A stretch of 64,000 nt of DNA from Variovorax beijingensis (GTDB taxonomy: Bacteria; Pseudomonadota; Gammaproteobacteria; Burkholderiales; Burkholderiaceae_C), in contig NZ_RXFQ01000011.1 of assembly GCF_003951285.1 (NCBI RefSeq), positions 124,001-188,000 of the forward strand. The letters are read 5' to 3'. The position numbers and the translations under genes are program-made. The notes under the pieces are model-generated. The model searched no databases and had not been told where the DNA came from. It worked only from the letters and a program-made list of their open reading frames with translations. The stretch's first letter is position 1, and every line of letters begins with the position of its first letter. This document shows, piece by piece, positions 53,465 to 63,147 of this stretch.

Positions 53465-55378
53465 GAAGCGAGGCGGCTCCAGCAGGCGTTCGAGCAGCGC
53501 CGAGAGCTTGTCGACATCGACCGGCTTCGTCAGATGGGCCCGGAAGCCGGCCTCCAGGCTGGTGTCCCTGTCGCTGGCCTGCCCGTAGCCGGTGACGGCA
53601 ATCAGCGGCGGCGGATTGACCATCTCCGCGCGCACGCGCCGCGCGACTTCATGGCCGCTCAGGTCGGGCAGGCCGATGTCCAGCAGCACCACATCCGGGT
53701 CCTGCGCCTTCACGGCCTCGATGGCGGCCAGCCCGCCATGCACGACGCTGGATTTGTAGCCCAGCGCCTCCAGCAGCATCGCCATGGTCTCGGCCGCATC
53801 CACGTTGTCGTCCACCACCAGCACGCGCTGCTCGCCCACCGGCCGCGGCTGCGCCTCGAGCATGGCGACCGGCGCCTCGGTGGTCGGGAACTGCACCACG
53901 AATTCGCTGCCCTCGCCTGGCCGGCCCGTGCTGAACGCGCTGACGCGCCCGCCGTGCAGCGTGGTGAGCTGCTGCACCAGGCTCAGCCCCAGGCCGAGGC
54001 CGCCCTGCGTCCTGGCCAGGTTCTGCTCGCCCTGCACGAACAGGTCGAAGATCCGCTGCAGGTCCTGCGGCGGTATGCCGGGCCCGTCGTCGCGCACGCT
54101 GATGTCCGCATCCGCTGCGGTTCGCGAGAGCGACACATGGATGTTGCCGCCGTTGCCGGTGAACTTCGCGGCGTTGTGGACCAGGTTGCTGACGATCTGG
54201 ATGACGCGCGCGCTGTCTCCGGCGATCCAGGGGTCCGCGTCCTGCGCCTGCAGGTGCAGGGTCTGCGACTTGCCCTCGATCAGCGGGCGCACCGCCTCGA
54301 TGGCCTCGGCGATGGCGTCGCGCAGGCGGACCGGCTTGTTCTCGAGCTGGATCTTGCCGCTCGTGATGCGGCCCACGTCGAGCAGGTCGTCCACCAGCCG
54401 GGTCATCTGGCGCAGCTGCCGGCCGATGATGTCGCGGGTGTGCACGACCGCGGCCGACTCCGTCTTCTCCCGCTTGAGGAGCTCGAGCGCGTTGGAGATC
54501 GGCGCCAGCGGATTGCGCAGTTCGTGCCCGAGCATCGCAAGGAAGTTCGTCACGCGGCGCCCTTCGTCCTCCAGCGCGGTCACGCGGCGGCGCTCCGTGA
54601 GGTCGCGCGTGACCTTGGCAAAGCCGCGGTGCCTGCCGGTGGCGTCGTGCAGCGCGGTGATCACCACGCTGGCCCAGAACCGGCTGCCGTCCTTGCGGAT
54701 GCGCCAGCCCTCGTCCTCGAAACGCCCGTCCCGCAGCGCGTTGCGCAGTTCCTGCTCGGGCCAGCCGCTGGCGGCGACCTCCGGCGGATAGAACCTGGAG
54801 AAGTGCTGCCCGATGATCTCCGAGGCCTCGTAGCCCTTGTTCTTCTGCGCGCCGAGATTCCAGCTCACGATGTGGCCGCCCGGGTCGAGCATGAAGATCG
54901 CATAGTCCTTCACGCCCTCGACCAAGAGCCGGAAGCGCTCCTCGCTCATGCGCAGCATCTCGTCCTGGCGGCGGTTCTCGCTGCGGTCCCTGGTGATCAG
55001 CGAGAAGCCGCGGACTTCCCCGCCCGCGCCGGTGATCCGCGTGATGACCACGCTGGCCCAGAAGCGCGTGCCGTCGCTGCGCAGGCGCCAGCCTTCTTCC
55101 TCCAGGCGGCCATCGCGGCGTGCCGTTTCGAGTGCCTGCTCCGGCCGGTTCTGCTCGAGCAGCTCGGTCGGATAGAAAAGCGAGAAGTGCCGCCCCAGGA
55201 CTTCGGGGGCGTCGTAACCTTCGAGCTGGCGGGCGCCCTCGTTCCAGCTGATGACGATGCCGCCAGGATCGAGGACGATGATGGCGTAGTCGGTGACCGA
55301 ATCGACCATCAGCCTGAAATCGGCGTCGGTCAGAGTGCGTTGGTTCAGGGGTGCACTCCCAGCGCCGTGATCTGCCAT
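53453..55378 (-). CDS. Hybrid histidine kinase: PAS-PAS-HisKA-HATPase-REC
   Basis: 641 residues with no membrane helix, so probably cytoplasmic. Two similar PAS domains (about 18-135 and 148-265) both contain VSWN/ISWNxGA and ARxDGR/RxDGRFEDEGWR, as if duplicated. The dimerisation/phosphorylation box FLAMLGHELRNPL puts the phospho-His at 285. The ATP domain has VSNLVHNAAKF, DDGPGIPP and GLGLGLSLVQQL. A C-terminal receiver ends the protein, with phospho-Asp567 in LLDIGLPDLSG. Such a kinase usually passes phosphate on to an HPt protein, and none is adjacent. It lies 148 bp after the diguanylate cyclase gene on the same strand. Confidence 0.94.
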   Translation of the reverse strand: MADHGAGSAPLNQRTLTDADFRLMVDSVTDYAIIVLDPGGIVISWNEGARQLEGYDAPEVLGRHFSLFYPTELLEQNRPEQALETARRDGRLEEEGWRLRSDGTRFWASVVITRITGAGGEVRGFSLITRDRSENRRQDEMLRMSEERFRLLVEGVKDYAIFMLDPGGHIVSWNLGAQKNKGYEASEIIGQHFSRFYPPEVAASGWPEQELRNALRDGRFEDEGWRIRKDGSRFWASVVITALHDATGRHRGFAKVTRDLTERRRVTALEDEGRRVTNFLAMLGHELRNPLAPISNALELLKREKTESAAVVHTRDIIGRQLRQMTRLVDDLLDVGRITSGKIQLENKPVRLRDAIAEAIEAVRPLIEGKSQTLHLQAQDADPWIAGDSARVIQIVSNLVHNAAKFTGNGGNIHVSLSRTAADADISVRDDGPGIPPQDLQRIFDLFVQGEQNLARTQGGLGLGLSLVQQLTTLHGGRVSAFSTGRPGEGSEFVVQFPTTEAPVAMLEAQPRPVGEQRVLVVDDNVDAAETMAMLLEALGYKSSVVHGGLAAIEAVKAQDPDVVLLDIGLPDLSGHEVARRVRAEMVNPPPLIAVTGYGQASDRDTSLEAGFRAHLTKPVDVDKLSALLERLLEPPRFKAA

Positions 55379-55526
55379 TGCTCTTTTCCCTTCAGTGGCC
55401 GCGCGATCGATGCCACGGCGTTCGGTGCCCGCTGTGAAACGGTGGTCGCCAATTTAGGCCCGCAATGGTTACTTTTCGCGTAGGACAAGGTCCAGATTGC
55501 GTGCCGCAGGCGCGGTCCTGCGGGCC

Positions 55527-57932
55527 TCAGGCGCTCGAAGGCCCTTCGCGCGGCCAGGACGCGCCGCCGGGCCTGCCGGACCTGGGCGCCGCCATCATGA
55601 AGCGGTTCTTTCCCTCTTTCTTGGCCGCATAGAGCGCCGTGTCGGCGCGCACGAACAGGGACGAAAAATCCTCGTCGTCCTCCGAGATCGCGACGCCGAT
55701 GCTGGTGGTGGCCTGCAGCGTGCGGCCGGGCAGGTGGAAAGCCGGCCGCATGGCGGCCAGCACCTTGCCGGCCACCACCTGCGCCTCGGCGGCGCCGCTG
55801 GCGCCTTCGAGAAGGATCACGAACTCGTCGCCCGCGTAGCGCGCCGCCATGTCGGTTTCGCGCACGCTCTCCTTGAGCCGGCGGCCGAATTCCCGCAGCA
55901 CCGCATCGCCCGCCGCATGGCCCAGCGAATCGTTGATCGTCTTGAAGTAGTCGATGTCCAGGAACAGCAGGCCGACCGGCAGGCCGGCGCGCCGGGACCT
56001 GGCCATGGCGTCGCGCGCGTGCTCCTCGAACGAGCGGCGGTTGGGCAGGCCGGTAAGCGCGTCCTCGCGCGCGAGGGCATCGAGCTTCATCTGCTTTTGC
56101 TTGAGCTCGGTGACGTCGTTCGACAGGATGTACAGCCCGGTGACGGCGCCTTGCGCATTGCGCTGGGGCAGATAGGTGGTCTGCAAGGTCCGCTCGCCGA
56201 TCAGCAGCCTGGCGGTCTGCTCGAAGGACACCACCTCGCCCGCGAATGCCCGCGCCAGCAGCGGCTTGCGGATTTCGTAGTGCGCCTCGCCGATGGCCTC
56301 GTGGATGGGGCGGTTCGCCATCGCGTCCGGCGAGACCCCGAGCCAGGCCTGGTATTTGCCATTGCAGAAGACCACGCGTTCCTCGAGATCCAGCTCGGCA
56401 AGAAGCGCCGGCACGTTGTCGGTCAGCCCACGCAGGCGCCGCTCGCTTCCGGCGCTGTGCATCTCGGCCTGCTTGCGCTTGCTCACGTCGAAGGTCATCA
56501 CGTAGTAGCCGGCCAATACGCCGTCGTCGCGGATGTCGGGCGCCAGGTGGCATTCGAAGAAGCCCAGCTTGCCGTTGCGCTCGTAGGTGCCTTCGGTGCG
56601 CGTCGGCGTTCCCGCGAGCACCTTGGCAATGCCCGGCACGAGCTGCTGGTAGACGTGGTCGGGCAGCGACTCCTGCATGGTCATGCGCCCGATGTCGGCC
56701 ACCGCCCTGCCGCGCATGCCGAGCCCGGCCTTGTTCGCGAAAAGGCAGCGCTGGCCGCTGTCGAAGTAGGCAACCACGGCCGGCAGGTTGTCGGTCACGT
56801 CGCGCAGGAATCTCTCGCTGGCGGCCAGCTTCTCGTTCGCGGCTTGCCGCTCCATCATCAGCAGGTCGAAGGTTCGCGAGAGATCGCCGACCTCGTCGTC
56901 CGGCGGCGCCTCCTGCATGGGCGCATAGGCGGTGGCGGCGCGCGAGACCTGCATGTGCTCGCGCAGGCGCGACAGGGGTGCGAGCTGCGCCCGCGCGGTC
57001 ATGAAGGCCAGCCCCCCGGCCAGCAGCGTCAGCAGCAGTGCGCCGGCCCAGGCGTAGCGCTCGATCCGGTCGATCCGGGCAAAGGCCTCGTCCCGCGGGT
57101 ACATCGCGCCCAGCACCCAGTTGGTCTGGCGGATGCGCTTGAAGGCGTAGAGGCCATGGACGCCCGCGGGATCGACGGCTTCCATCGTGCCCTCGAAGCC
57201 GCCGATGGCGCGCTCGGTGGCGGAGTTGCGGGCCCCGCCGGCGTCCGCACGCTGAAGCAGCCGCGACTTGTCGGGATGGTCGATGACGATGCCGTCCGTG
57301 TCCGTGATGAACATGTACCCGCTCTTGCCGAACTTCACGCTGGCAAGTTCGCCCAGGAAGTTCTGTTCCTTGAGATTGACGAAGGCGGAAATGACATACG
57401 CGACGTTGCCGCCGCGATCGAGCACGGGTTCGGTCATGGCGATCTGCGCCAGGCCGCTCACGCGGTTGCGGAAGGGCCTGGAGACGACGCCCACCCGGGC
57501 GGCGACCGTGCGCTGGAAGTACTCGCGGTCCTTGATGTTGACCTTGCCGATCGGCTGCGTGCCGTTGAGGTTGGCCACGAGTTCGCCGTCCATGCCGGTG
57601 AAGGCCACGTTGTCGAACGCCTCCCTCAGCGACTTGTGCTGCATGACCAGGTCCTGCAGTCCCTCGGGGCCGGCCAGGTTGCGGCTCTCGACGCCGTCGC
57701 CGAAGGTCTTGAGCAGGGTGCGCCGGCTCAGGAACTTCTGGTCCATCGCATCGGCAATGGCCGAGATCCGCTCGAACTCCTCGCTGGCAATGGCGGCCTG
57801 CATGTTGCGCTTCACCACATGGAGCGCGGCGGCGGTGACCCCCATCGTCGTCAGGAAGACGATCGCCAGCACGCCGGCGGACAGGCGGGCGCGCAGGCTC
57901 AGGCGGGGGACGGCAGGGAATGGAAGGCGCAT
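55527..57932 (-). CDS. Membrane diguanylate cyclase: dCache-HAMP-PAS-PAS-GGDEF
   Basis: 801 residues. A membrane helix (LSAGVLAIVFLTTMGVTAA), a large periplasmic double-Cache domain (GYMFITDTDGIVIDHPDKS), a second helix (YAWAGALLLTLLAGGLAFMT), a HAMP-like linker, two PAS domains and a GGDEF domain. The active-site motif is AGDEF (700-704), a common working variant, and an inhibitory RxxD site, RETD (691-694), is five residues upstream, so product feedback is expected. It should make c-di-GMP in response to a periplasmic ligand. I took the ATG at 57932; an in-frame ATG at 57980 overlaps the upstream gene by 20 bp. Third gene of the c-di-GMP operon. Confidence 0.95.
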   Translation of the reverse strand: MRLPFPAVPRLSLRARLSAGVLAIVFLTTMGVTAAALHVVKRNMQAAIASEEFERISAIADAMDQKFLSRRTLLKTFGDGVESRNLAGPEGLQDLVMQHKSLREAFDNVAFTGMDGELVANLNGTQPIGKVNIKDREYFQRTVAARVGVVSRPFRNRVSGLAQIAMTEPVLDRGGNVAYVISAFVNLKEQNFLGELASVKFGKSGYMFITDTDGIVIDHPDKSRLLQRADAGGARNSATERAIGGFEGTMEAVDPAGVHGLYAFKRIRQTNWVLGAMYPRDEAFARIDRIERYAWAGALLLTLLAGGLAFMTARAQLAPLSRLREHMQVSRAATAYAPMQEAPPDDEVGDLSRTFDLLMMERQAANEKLAASERFLRDVTDNLPAVVAYFDSGQRCLFANKAGLGMRGRAVADIGRMTMQESLPDHVYQQLVPGIAKVLAGTPTRTEGTYERNGKLGFFECHLAPDIRDDGVLAGYYVMTFDVSKRKQAEMHSAGSERRLRGLTDNVPALLAELDLEERVVFCNGKYQAWLGVSPDAMANRPIHEAIGEAHYEIRKPLLARAFAGEVVSFEQTARLLIGERTLQTTYLPQRNAQGAVTGLYILSNDVTELKQKQMKLDALAREDALTGLPNRRSFEEHARDAMARSRRAGLPVGLLFLDIDYFKTINDSLGHAAGDAVLREFGRRLKESVRETDMAARYAGDEFVILLEGASGAAEAQVVAGKVLAAMRPAFHLPGRTLQATTSIGVAISEDDEDFSSLFVRADTALYAAKKEGKNRFMMAAPRSGRPGGASWPREGPSSA

Positions 57933-57960
57933 CGCAGTGGCTGGTGAGCGCGGCGTGCGT

Positions 57961-60930
57961 TCAGTTCGCCATCTCGACATCCAGCTGCGCGTCGAACTGG
58001 TCGAGCGGCGCCGGCTTGCTGAACAGGTAGCCCTGGCACAGCATTGCGCCGTGCGCCTGGAGGAATTCGAACTGCTGCTGCGTCTCGACCCCCTCCGCCA
58101 CGATCTCGAGGTCGAGGTTGCGGGCCATTCCGATGATGGCCTGGATGATCAGCTCGACCTTCGGATCGATGCCGATGCTCTGCACGAAGAACTTGTCGAC
58201 CTTGATCTGGTTCAGCGGCAGCTGGGTCATGTAGGAAAGCGACGAGAAGCCGGTGCCGAAGTCGTCCATGGAAAAGCGCACGCCCAGGGTCGCGAGCGAC
58301 TGCATCTTGCAGATCGTTTCGCTCACCTTGTCCTGCAGCAGGCTTTCCGTGAGCTCGAGCTCCAGCCGCGTCGGGTCCGCGCCGGTTCTCTGGAGCACGT
58401 CGCGCACGCGGTCCACGAAATCGTCGGTGCGGAACTGGCGCGCGCTGACGTTGACCGCCAGCCGCAGGTGCCGGCGCTTCGGATCGTGGCTCCAGCGCTC
58501 GAGCTGGATGCAGGCCGTCTCCAGCACCCACATGCCGATCGGCACGATCAGCCCGGTTTCCTCCGCCAGCTCGATGAAGCCACCGGGCTGCACCAGGCCC
58601 CGCACCGGATGCTGCCAGCGGATCAGCACCTCGGCGCCCACCACATGGCCGTTCGAGGCCACCTGCGATTGGTAGTGCAGCACGAACTGCCCGCCCGCCA
58701 GCGCCGCGTGGAGTTCGCTCTCCAGCGTTGCGCGGGCCGTGATGGCGGTCTGCATCGAGGCCTCGAAGAAGCGCAGCGCGTTGCCGCCCGCGGACTTGGC
58801 GTAGTACATGGCGATGTCCGCCTGCTTCAGCAGATCCTCCAGCGACTGCTGCGTGGCGCTGAACACCACGGCGCCGATGCTGCCGGTGCTGTGGTACTCG
58901 TGGTCCGCGAGCTGGAAAGACCCGTTCAGCGCCGCGAGGATGGCCTCGCCGGCGGCATTGGCCTGCATCGCGGCCACGCCGGCGTCGTCGCTGAGGTTGT
59001 CCAGCAGCACCACGAATTCGTCGCCTCCGAGCCGCGCGACCGTGCCGCCCTCCTTCAGGTTGTCCTGCAGCCGCAGGGCCACCTGCTTGAGCAGCTCATC
59101 GCCCGTGGCGTTCCCGAGCGCGTCGTTGAGCGTCTTGAAAGCGTCCAGGTCCAGGAACAGCAAGGCGCCGTGGCGCGAGCGGCGCACGTTCGAATCGATG
59201 GTGGCCTGCAGCCGATGCAGCAGCAGCCGGCGGTTGGGCAGGCCCGTGAGGATGTCGTAGAAGGCCAGATGCTCGATCTCGCGGGCCGCCAGCTTGCTCT
59301 CGGTGATGTCGCGCAGGATGACGATGAAGCGCGCGGCGGCGCCTTCGCCGATGACCTTGCGGGAGACGGAAATCTCGAACCACGTGACGCCCCTGGCCGT
59401 CCTGATCTCGAACTGCCGGCCGGTGGAAAAGCCGGTTTCGAAAGCATCGCGCAGCGCCACCATCACCTCGGCCGCGGCATTCGCCGGCAGCAGGTCCGAC
59501 ATCAGCTTGCCCACCGGCTCGCGCACCTTGAACGCGGGCCTGGGGCGGCGCGGCGAATGGAAGCTGTAGCAACGCCCGTCGATGCCGGCGTCCATCAGCA
59601 CGTCGGGCAGGGCATCCAGCGTGGCCTGCAGCTGCGCCTTGCCTTCGAGGATGTCCGCCACGTGGCGCTTCTTCTCGGTCACGTCGCGGTAGACGCACAC
59701 CAGGCCGCCGTCCGGCGTGGGACTGTTCACCGCAACGATCACCTGGCCGTTCAGGAGCGTGAGCTCCTGTTCGTTCTGCGTCAGCAGGTGGCGCGCGTTC
59801 TGCTCCACGATCTGCTGGAACGGCACCAGCGGGGCCAGCAAGGGCCCTGCCCAGGGAAAGAAATCCACGAAACGGCGGTTCCAGGTGACGACGCGGTCGT
59901 TGGGATCGAGCAGCACGAAGCCATCCACCATGGATTCGAGCGCCTGGTCCAGCGTGGCCTTGGAGCGCAGCAGCTCCGCGCGTGCGCGCCACTGCCGCCG
60001 CAGCTGCGCGAGGGCGAAGTAAGTGACCGCAAGAATCATCAGCGTGAAGGCCAGGGCCGCGGCCGCAATGACATTGCGGTCCCTGCGCCAATCCGCGAGG
60101 GCGGACTCGAGCGGAATGCTCGCGACGATCAGCAGGCTTCGATGCAGCGTGGGCCGGACAACGACGATGGCCGCAGCGCCGCTGAGCCGGGAATGCATGT
60201 GCCGGGGGCGCCCGTCCGCTTGGTCCGTCAAGGCGGGGCTGATGGTGCGCCCCGCAAGGTCGTCGCGCGGCGGCATGCTGGCCAGCAGCAGCCCGCCCTC
60301 GCGCTCCAGCGTGACTTCGAGTCCCCGGATGTTGGCCCCTTGCGCAAGGATCGTGGTGAGCATCGAGACCTGCACTTCGGCCACCGCGACCAGCTTGCTG
60401 CCGTCCGCAAGCGTGAGGACGTGCGCAAGGTACAGCACCTGCTGGGAAGTCACCGGGCTGACCGAGGGGGTGCTGATCGACATCACGGATCCCGGACGGC
60501 CCAGAACCTCTTGCAGGAATCCGTCGGGCAGCTGTACCGCCAGCTTCGCTCCCCGCCGGTCGGAAGACCCGATCACCTGGCCCTCGGGGGTCAGGAAGGC
60601 GACGTACCGCGCCAGCAGGCTCTGGCGAACGCTGGTTTCGATCAGTCGCACGGTCTCGGCTTGCGCAATGTCGCCTGCGATGCTGCTTTTGCTGGATCTG
60701 CGCAGAAACTGCCCCAGGCCAGCCAGCAGCGTGTTCGCCCCGAGCAGGCTGCGGTTGAGCGCAGCCTCCGAGGTGCCGATGAACCGCACGGCCTGGGCCT
60801 CGCTGTCGGCAATCTCCTTTTGGTGCATCTGCCATGCCATCAAGCCGGCAATCGCGAGCACGGCCGCAAGAAACAGCGCTGCAACGCCATAGACGAAGCC
60901 GGTGATGCGGCTGGGCAACGGCTTGGTCAC
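57961..60930 (-). CDS. Membrane GGDEF-EAL protein (c-di-GMP synthesis/breakdown)
   Basis: 989 residues. Helix 1 (VYGVAALFLAAVLAIAGLMAW), a periplasmic sensor of about 260 residues (Cache-like), helix 2 (VIAAAALAFTLMILAVTYFAL), two PAS-type domains, GGDEF (635-639) and EAL. The GGDEF motif is intact but lacks the RxxD inhibitory site. The EAL motif reads EVL (767-769), tolerated in active enzymes; DDFGTG (889-894) and EGVET (946-950) are present. Both activities are possible; commonly one dominates. The GTG start at 60930 is coupled as GTGA to the stop of the solute-binding-protein gene, tying sensor and binding protein together. Confidence 0.95.
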   Translation of the reverse strand: MTKPLPSRITGFVYGVAALFLAAVLAIAGLMAWQMHQKEIADSEAQAVRFIGTSEAALNRSLLGANTLLAGLGQFLRRSSKSSIAGDIAQAETVRLIETSVRQSLLARYVAFLTPEGQVIGSSDRRGAKLAVQLPDGFLQEVLGRPGSVMSISTPSVSPVTSQQVLYLAHVLTLADGSKLVAVAEVQVSMLTTILAQGANIRGLEVTLEREGGLLLASMPPRDDLAGRTISPALTDQADGRPRHMHSRLSGAAAIVVVRPTLHRSLLIVASIPLESALADWRRDRNVIAAAALAFTLMILAVTYFALAQLRRQWRARAELLRSKATLDQALESMVDGFVLLDPNDRVVTWNRRFVDFFPWAGPLLAPLVPFQQIVEQNARHLLTQNEQELTLLNGQVIVAVNSPTPDGGLVCVYRDVTEKKRHVADILEGKAQLQATLDALPDVLMDAGIDGRCYSFHSPRRPRPAFKVREPVGKLMSDLLPANAAAEVMVALRDAFETGFSTGRQFEIRTARGVTWFEISVSRKVIGEGAAARFIVILRDITESKLAAREIEHLAFYDILTGLPNRRLLLHRLQATIDSNVRRSRHGALLFLDLDAFKTLNDALGNATGDELLKQVALRLQDNLKEGGTVARLGGDEFVVLLDNLSDDAGVAAMQANAAGEAILAALNGSFQLADHEYHSTGSIGAVVFSATQQSLEDLLKQADIAMYYAKSAGGNALRFFEASMQTAITARATLESELHAALAGGQFVLHYQSQVASNGHVVGAEVLIRWQHPVRGLVQPGGFIELAEETGLIVPIGMWVLETACIQLERWSHDPKRRHLRLAVNVSARQFRTDDFVDRVRDVLQRTGADPTRLELELTESLLQDKVSETICKMQSLATLGVRFSMDDFGTGFSSLSYMTQLPLNQIKVDKFFVQSIGIDPKVELIIQAIIGMARNLDLEIVAEGVETQQQFEFLQAHGAMLCQGYLFSKPAPLDQFDAQLDVEMAN

Positions 60931-62027
60931 TGCCCGACGGGAGCCTTGATCCCGGCGATGGGACCGACGGTCTGGTCCCAGACCTCTGCGCACACGGCCC
61001 CGCACCGCTGCACCCACCGGGTCAGCACGCTGGTGGCAAAAATCTCGCGCCTGCGCCGTTCGTCATCCGCAGAAGGGCGCGCCTCGACCATCGCGCCCTT
61101 GGTGCCCTTCATGCAGCTTGCAGCGCCCGTGTTGCATGCAATGCCGTTGCCGGTGTCGCGTTCCGACTCGTTCCAGACCGCGGCCTCGAGTTTCGGCAGC
61201 TCGGTTTTCAACAGGGTCTTCAGGTCTGCAGGGAGCGCGTTCCAAGCATCCGTGTTGGCGCCGAAGACGGCCAGGCCCCAGCTGATGGGCATGGTGTAGA
61301 GCGAATTCGTCACCTTGTGCAGGCCCAGCGTATTGCCGGACATCGCGCCGGTGATGGCGCATTCGGTGTTCTCCGAATTCATGTTGGCCATGAGCTCCGC
61401 AAATTCGGTGAAAACGGGCACGCCGTTGAGCGCGCGGATGAAGTCGGCCTGGCTGCTGCCCGAAACGCGGACACGCCGCCCCGCCAGGTCCGAAAGCCGC
61501 GTCACGGCCCGCTTGCAGAAGATCACCTGGGCGGGGTAGACATACACCGCGAGAAGCTCGACGCCATGGCGTTCGCGCAGCGTCTTCTCGAGGTAGGGCC
61601 GAAAGGCTGCGACCACCCGCCGCATCGTGGGCATGTCGGGGTTCAGCCCGGCGATGTCGGGCGTGCCCAGTTCCGGGTATTCGTTGCTGACCTGGCTGAG
61701 CAGCGCGGTGCCGAACGGAATGACGCCCAGCCGCATGAGATTGAGCATTTCCTGCCCCGGAACGCCGGCCTGGTTGAACGGGACGATGCTCGCGCCGTAC
61801 TTTCCGCCGCTCAGGCGGCGCAGGTCCTGGCTCCAGAAGCGCTCCTCGTGCAGCGTGTACTGGCTCACGCTCGCCAGCCCGCCCACGATCCGCAGCCCCT
61901 GCGCAGACGGCGGCTGCTGAGCCTTGCTGTTCGTTGCAGCGAAAGCAAGAAAAAGAACGGCAACATGCGTCCAGAGCACGCGTCGCCAAGCGGAAGAAAC
62001 TTCGCCGGACCTCATGGCCCGGATCAT
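60927..62027 (-). CDS. TRAP-type (DctP family) periplasmic solute-binding protein
   Basis: About 366 residues with an export signal (VLWTHVAVLFLAFAATNSKAQ) and the DctP/TAXI-like pattern: LTRLSDLAGRRVRVSGSSQADFIRALNGVPVFTEFAEL and NSLYTMPISWGLAVFGANTDAWNALPADL, the conserved ligand-binding and hinge regions. Two cysteine pairs near the C-terminus (GIACNTGAASC, CGAVC) could form disulfides. There are no TRAP membrane genes (DctQ/DctM) nearby; instead the next gene is a GGDEF-EAL sensor, coupled by 4 bp. This suggests the binding protein reports ligand to the sensor and does not feed a transporter. An ATG at 62015 is an alternative start. Confidence 0.85.
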   Translation of the reverse strand: MIRAMRSGEVSSAWRRVLWTHVAVLFLAFAATNSKAQQPPSAQGLRIVGGLASVSQYTLHEERFWSQDLRRLSGGKYGASIVPFNQAGVPGQEMLNLMRLGVIPFGTALLSQVSNEYPELGTPDIAGLNPDMPTMRRVVAAFRPYLEKTLRERHGVELLAVYVYPAQVIFCKRAVTRLSDLAGRRVRVSGSSQADFIRALNGVPVFTEFAELMANMNSENTECAITGAMSGNTLGLHKVTNSLYTMPISWGLAVFGANTDAWNALPADLKTLLKTELPKLEAAVWNESERDTGNGIACNTGAASCMKGTKGAMVEARPSADDERRRREIFATSVLTRWVQRCGAVCAEVWDQTVGPIAGIKAPVGQ

Positions 62028-62141
62028 GATGCCGAATTGGGCCTTAAGTCACAAATTTTTTACAAAAAGGCCGTTTCTGGCGCCCGCCGGCCCGAATCGC
62101 CAAGGCACGTTGCGTACAGGGCACAGGAATACCATCCACAA

Positions 62142-62156
62142 GCCCGAATTTCGGGC
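62142..62156. promoter_or_regulatory. Palindrome upstream of the LysR gene
   Basis: GCCCGAA (62142-62148) and TTCGGGC (62150-62156) are exact reverse complements around one base, between the divergent lysR and solute-binding-protein genes. It may be an autoregulatory operator. Confidence 0.35.
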
Positions 62157-62180
62157 CCCATCCATCCAGATTCCAGACCG

Positions 62181-63089
62181 ATGCCAGCGCCCGAGCTTTC
62201 CAGCCGCCAACTGCGTGCGTTCACGGCCTTGGCCGAGCAGCGCAACTTCACCCGCGCGGCGCAGACCTGCCACCTGTCGCAGCCCGCGTTCAGCGCACTG
62301 ATCCGCACGCTCGAGGAAACGCTCGGCGCCCGGCTGTTCGACCGCGACACGCGCAGCGTGCAGCTCACGCCCGAGGGCCGGCTGTTCGAACCCTCGGCGC
62401 GGCGGCTGCTGGACGACATGCAGGGCGCCATCGGCGACCTGGCCGACCATGCCCAGCGGCGCAAGGGCCGCGTGAGCGTGGCGGCCCTGCCCTCCCTGGC
62501 GGCAGGCCGGCTGCCCGCGATCCTGGCGGAGTTCATGCAGGCATGGCCCGGCATCACGGTCGAGCTGCACGATGCGCTGTCGGACGCCTGCATTGCCCAG
62601 CTGCGCAGCCACCAGGCGGATTTCGCGCTCGCGGCAACAGGTGCCGGCGCCGCCGCGGCCAGCGACCTGCGCGGCCGCAAGCTCTGCGGCGACCGCTTTC
62701 ACCTGGTCTGCCGCAAGGACCATCCGCTCGCCGGCGCCGCCAGGCTCACGGCACGGCAGCTCGCGCCATGGCCCTTCATCCAGATGGCGCGCAACAGCAG
62801 CGTGCGCCAGTCGCTCGACGCGGCGCTGCACCCGCTGCGGCTCAACGCGGTGTTCGAGGTCGAGCACCTGGCCACGGTGATGGGGCTGGTCGAGGCCGGG
62901 ATCGGCATCAGCGTGGTGCCGGAACTCACGCTCTTCCACTTCCAGCGCGAGACGCTGGTGACGCGGCCGCTGCCACTGCCCGGCCTCACGCGCACCATCT
63001 ACCTGGTGCAGCGCCGGGAGGGCAGCCTCTCGGTGGCGGCACAGACGCTGCACGACCTGATCCTCGAGCGGCTGGGCGCGCCGGCATGA
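62181..63089 (+). CDS. LysR-family transcriptional regulator
   Basis: 302 residues: a winged helix (LSSRQLRAFTALAEQRNFTRAAQTCHLSQPAFS is its opening, residues about 6-38) and a PBP effector domain (GRVSVAALPSLAAGRLPAIL). It belongs to the CysB/CbbR-like subgroup with VEHLATVMGLVEAGIGISVVP. It is divergent from the solute-binding-protein/c-di-GMP operon with 153 bp between starts, and a GCCCGAA-T-TTCGGGC palindrome lies at 62142-62156, 25 bp before its own start. It is therefore the obvious candidate regulator of that operon. Confidence 0.93.
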   Translation: MPAPELSSRQLRAFTALAEQRNFTRAAQTCHLSQPAFSALIRTLEETLGARLFDRDTRSVQLTPEGRLFEPSARRLLDDMQGAIGDLADHAQRRKGRVSVAALPSLAAGRLPAILAEFMQAWPGITVELHDALSDACIAQLRSHQADFALAATGAGAAAASDLRGRKLCGDRFHLVCRKDHPLAGAARLTARQLAPWPFIQMARNSSVRQSLDAALHPLRLNAVFEVEHLATVMGLVEAGIGISVVPELTLFHFQRETLVTRPLPLPGLTRTIYLVQRREGSLSVAAQTLHDLILERLGAPA

Positions 63090-63090
63090 A

Positions 63091-63112
63091 AAAACGGCCC
63101 GAAGGCCGTTTT
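63091..63112. terminator. Bidirectional intrinsic terminator
   Basis: AAAACGGCC-CGAA-GGCCGTTTT forms a 9-bp stem with a 4-base loop and T/A runs on both sides, placed between the convergent lysR (stop 63089) and hup (stop 63148) genes. It can serve both. Confidence 0.8.
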
Positions 63113-63147
63113 GCGTGGAGGCAGCCGTGCGGCCGCGAGCCACTTGC

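Noticed and set aside
57268..61299. A 1343-codon open frame on the plus strand opposite the c-di-GMP genes
   Set aside because: It is antisense to two proteins with intact, ordered catalytic motifs. Long antisense frames are expected at this GC content, and its translation has no recognisable domain and an excess of Arg/His/Ala.
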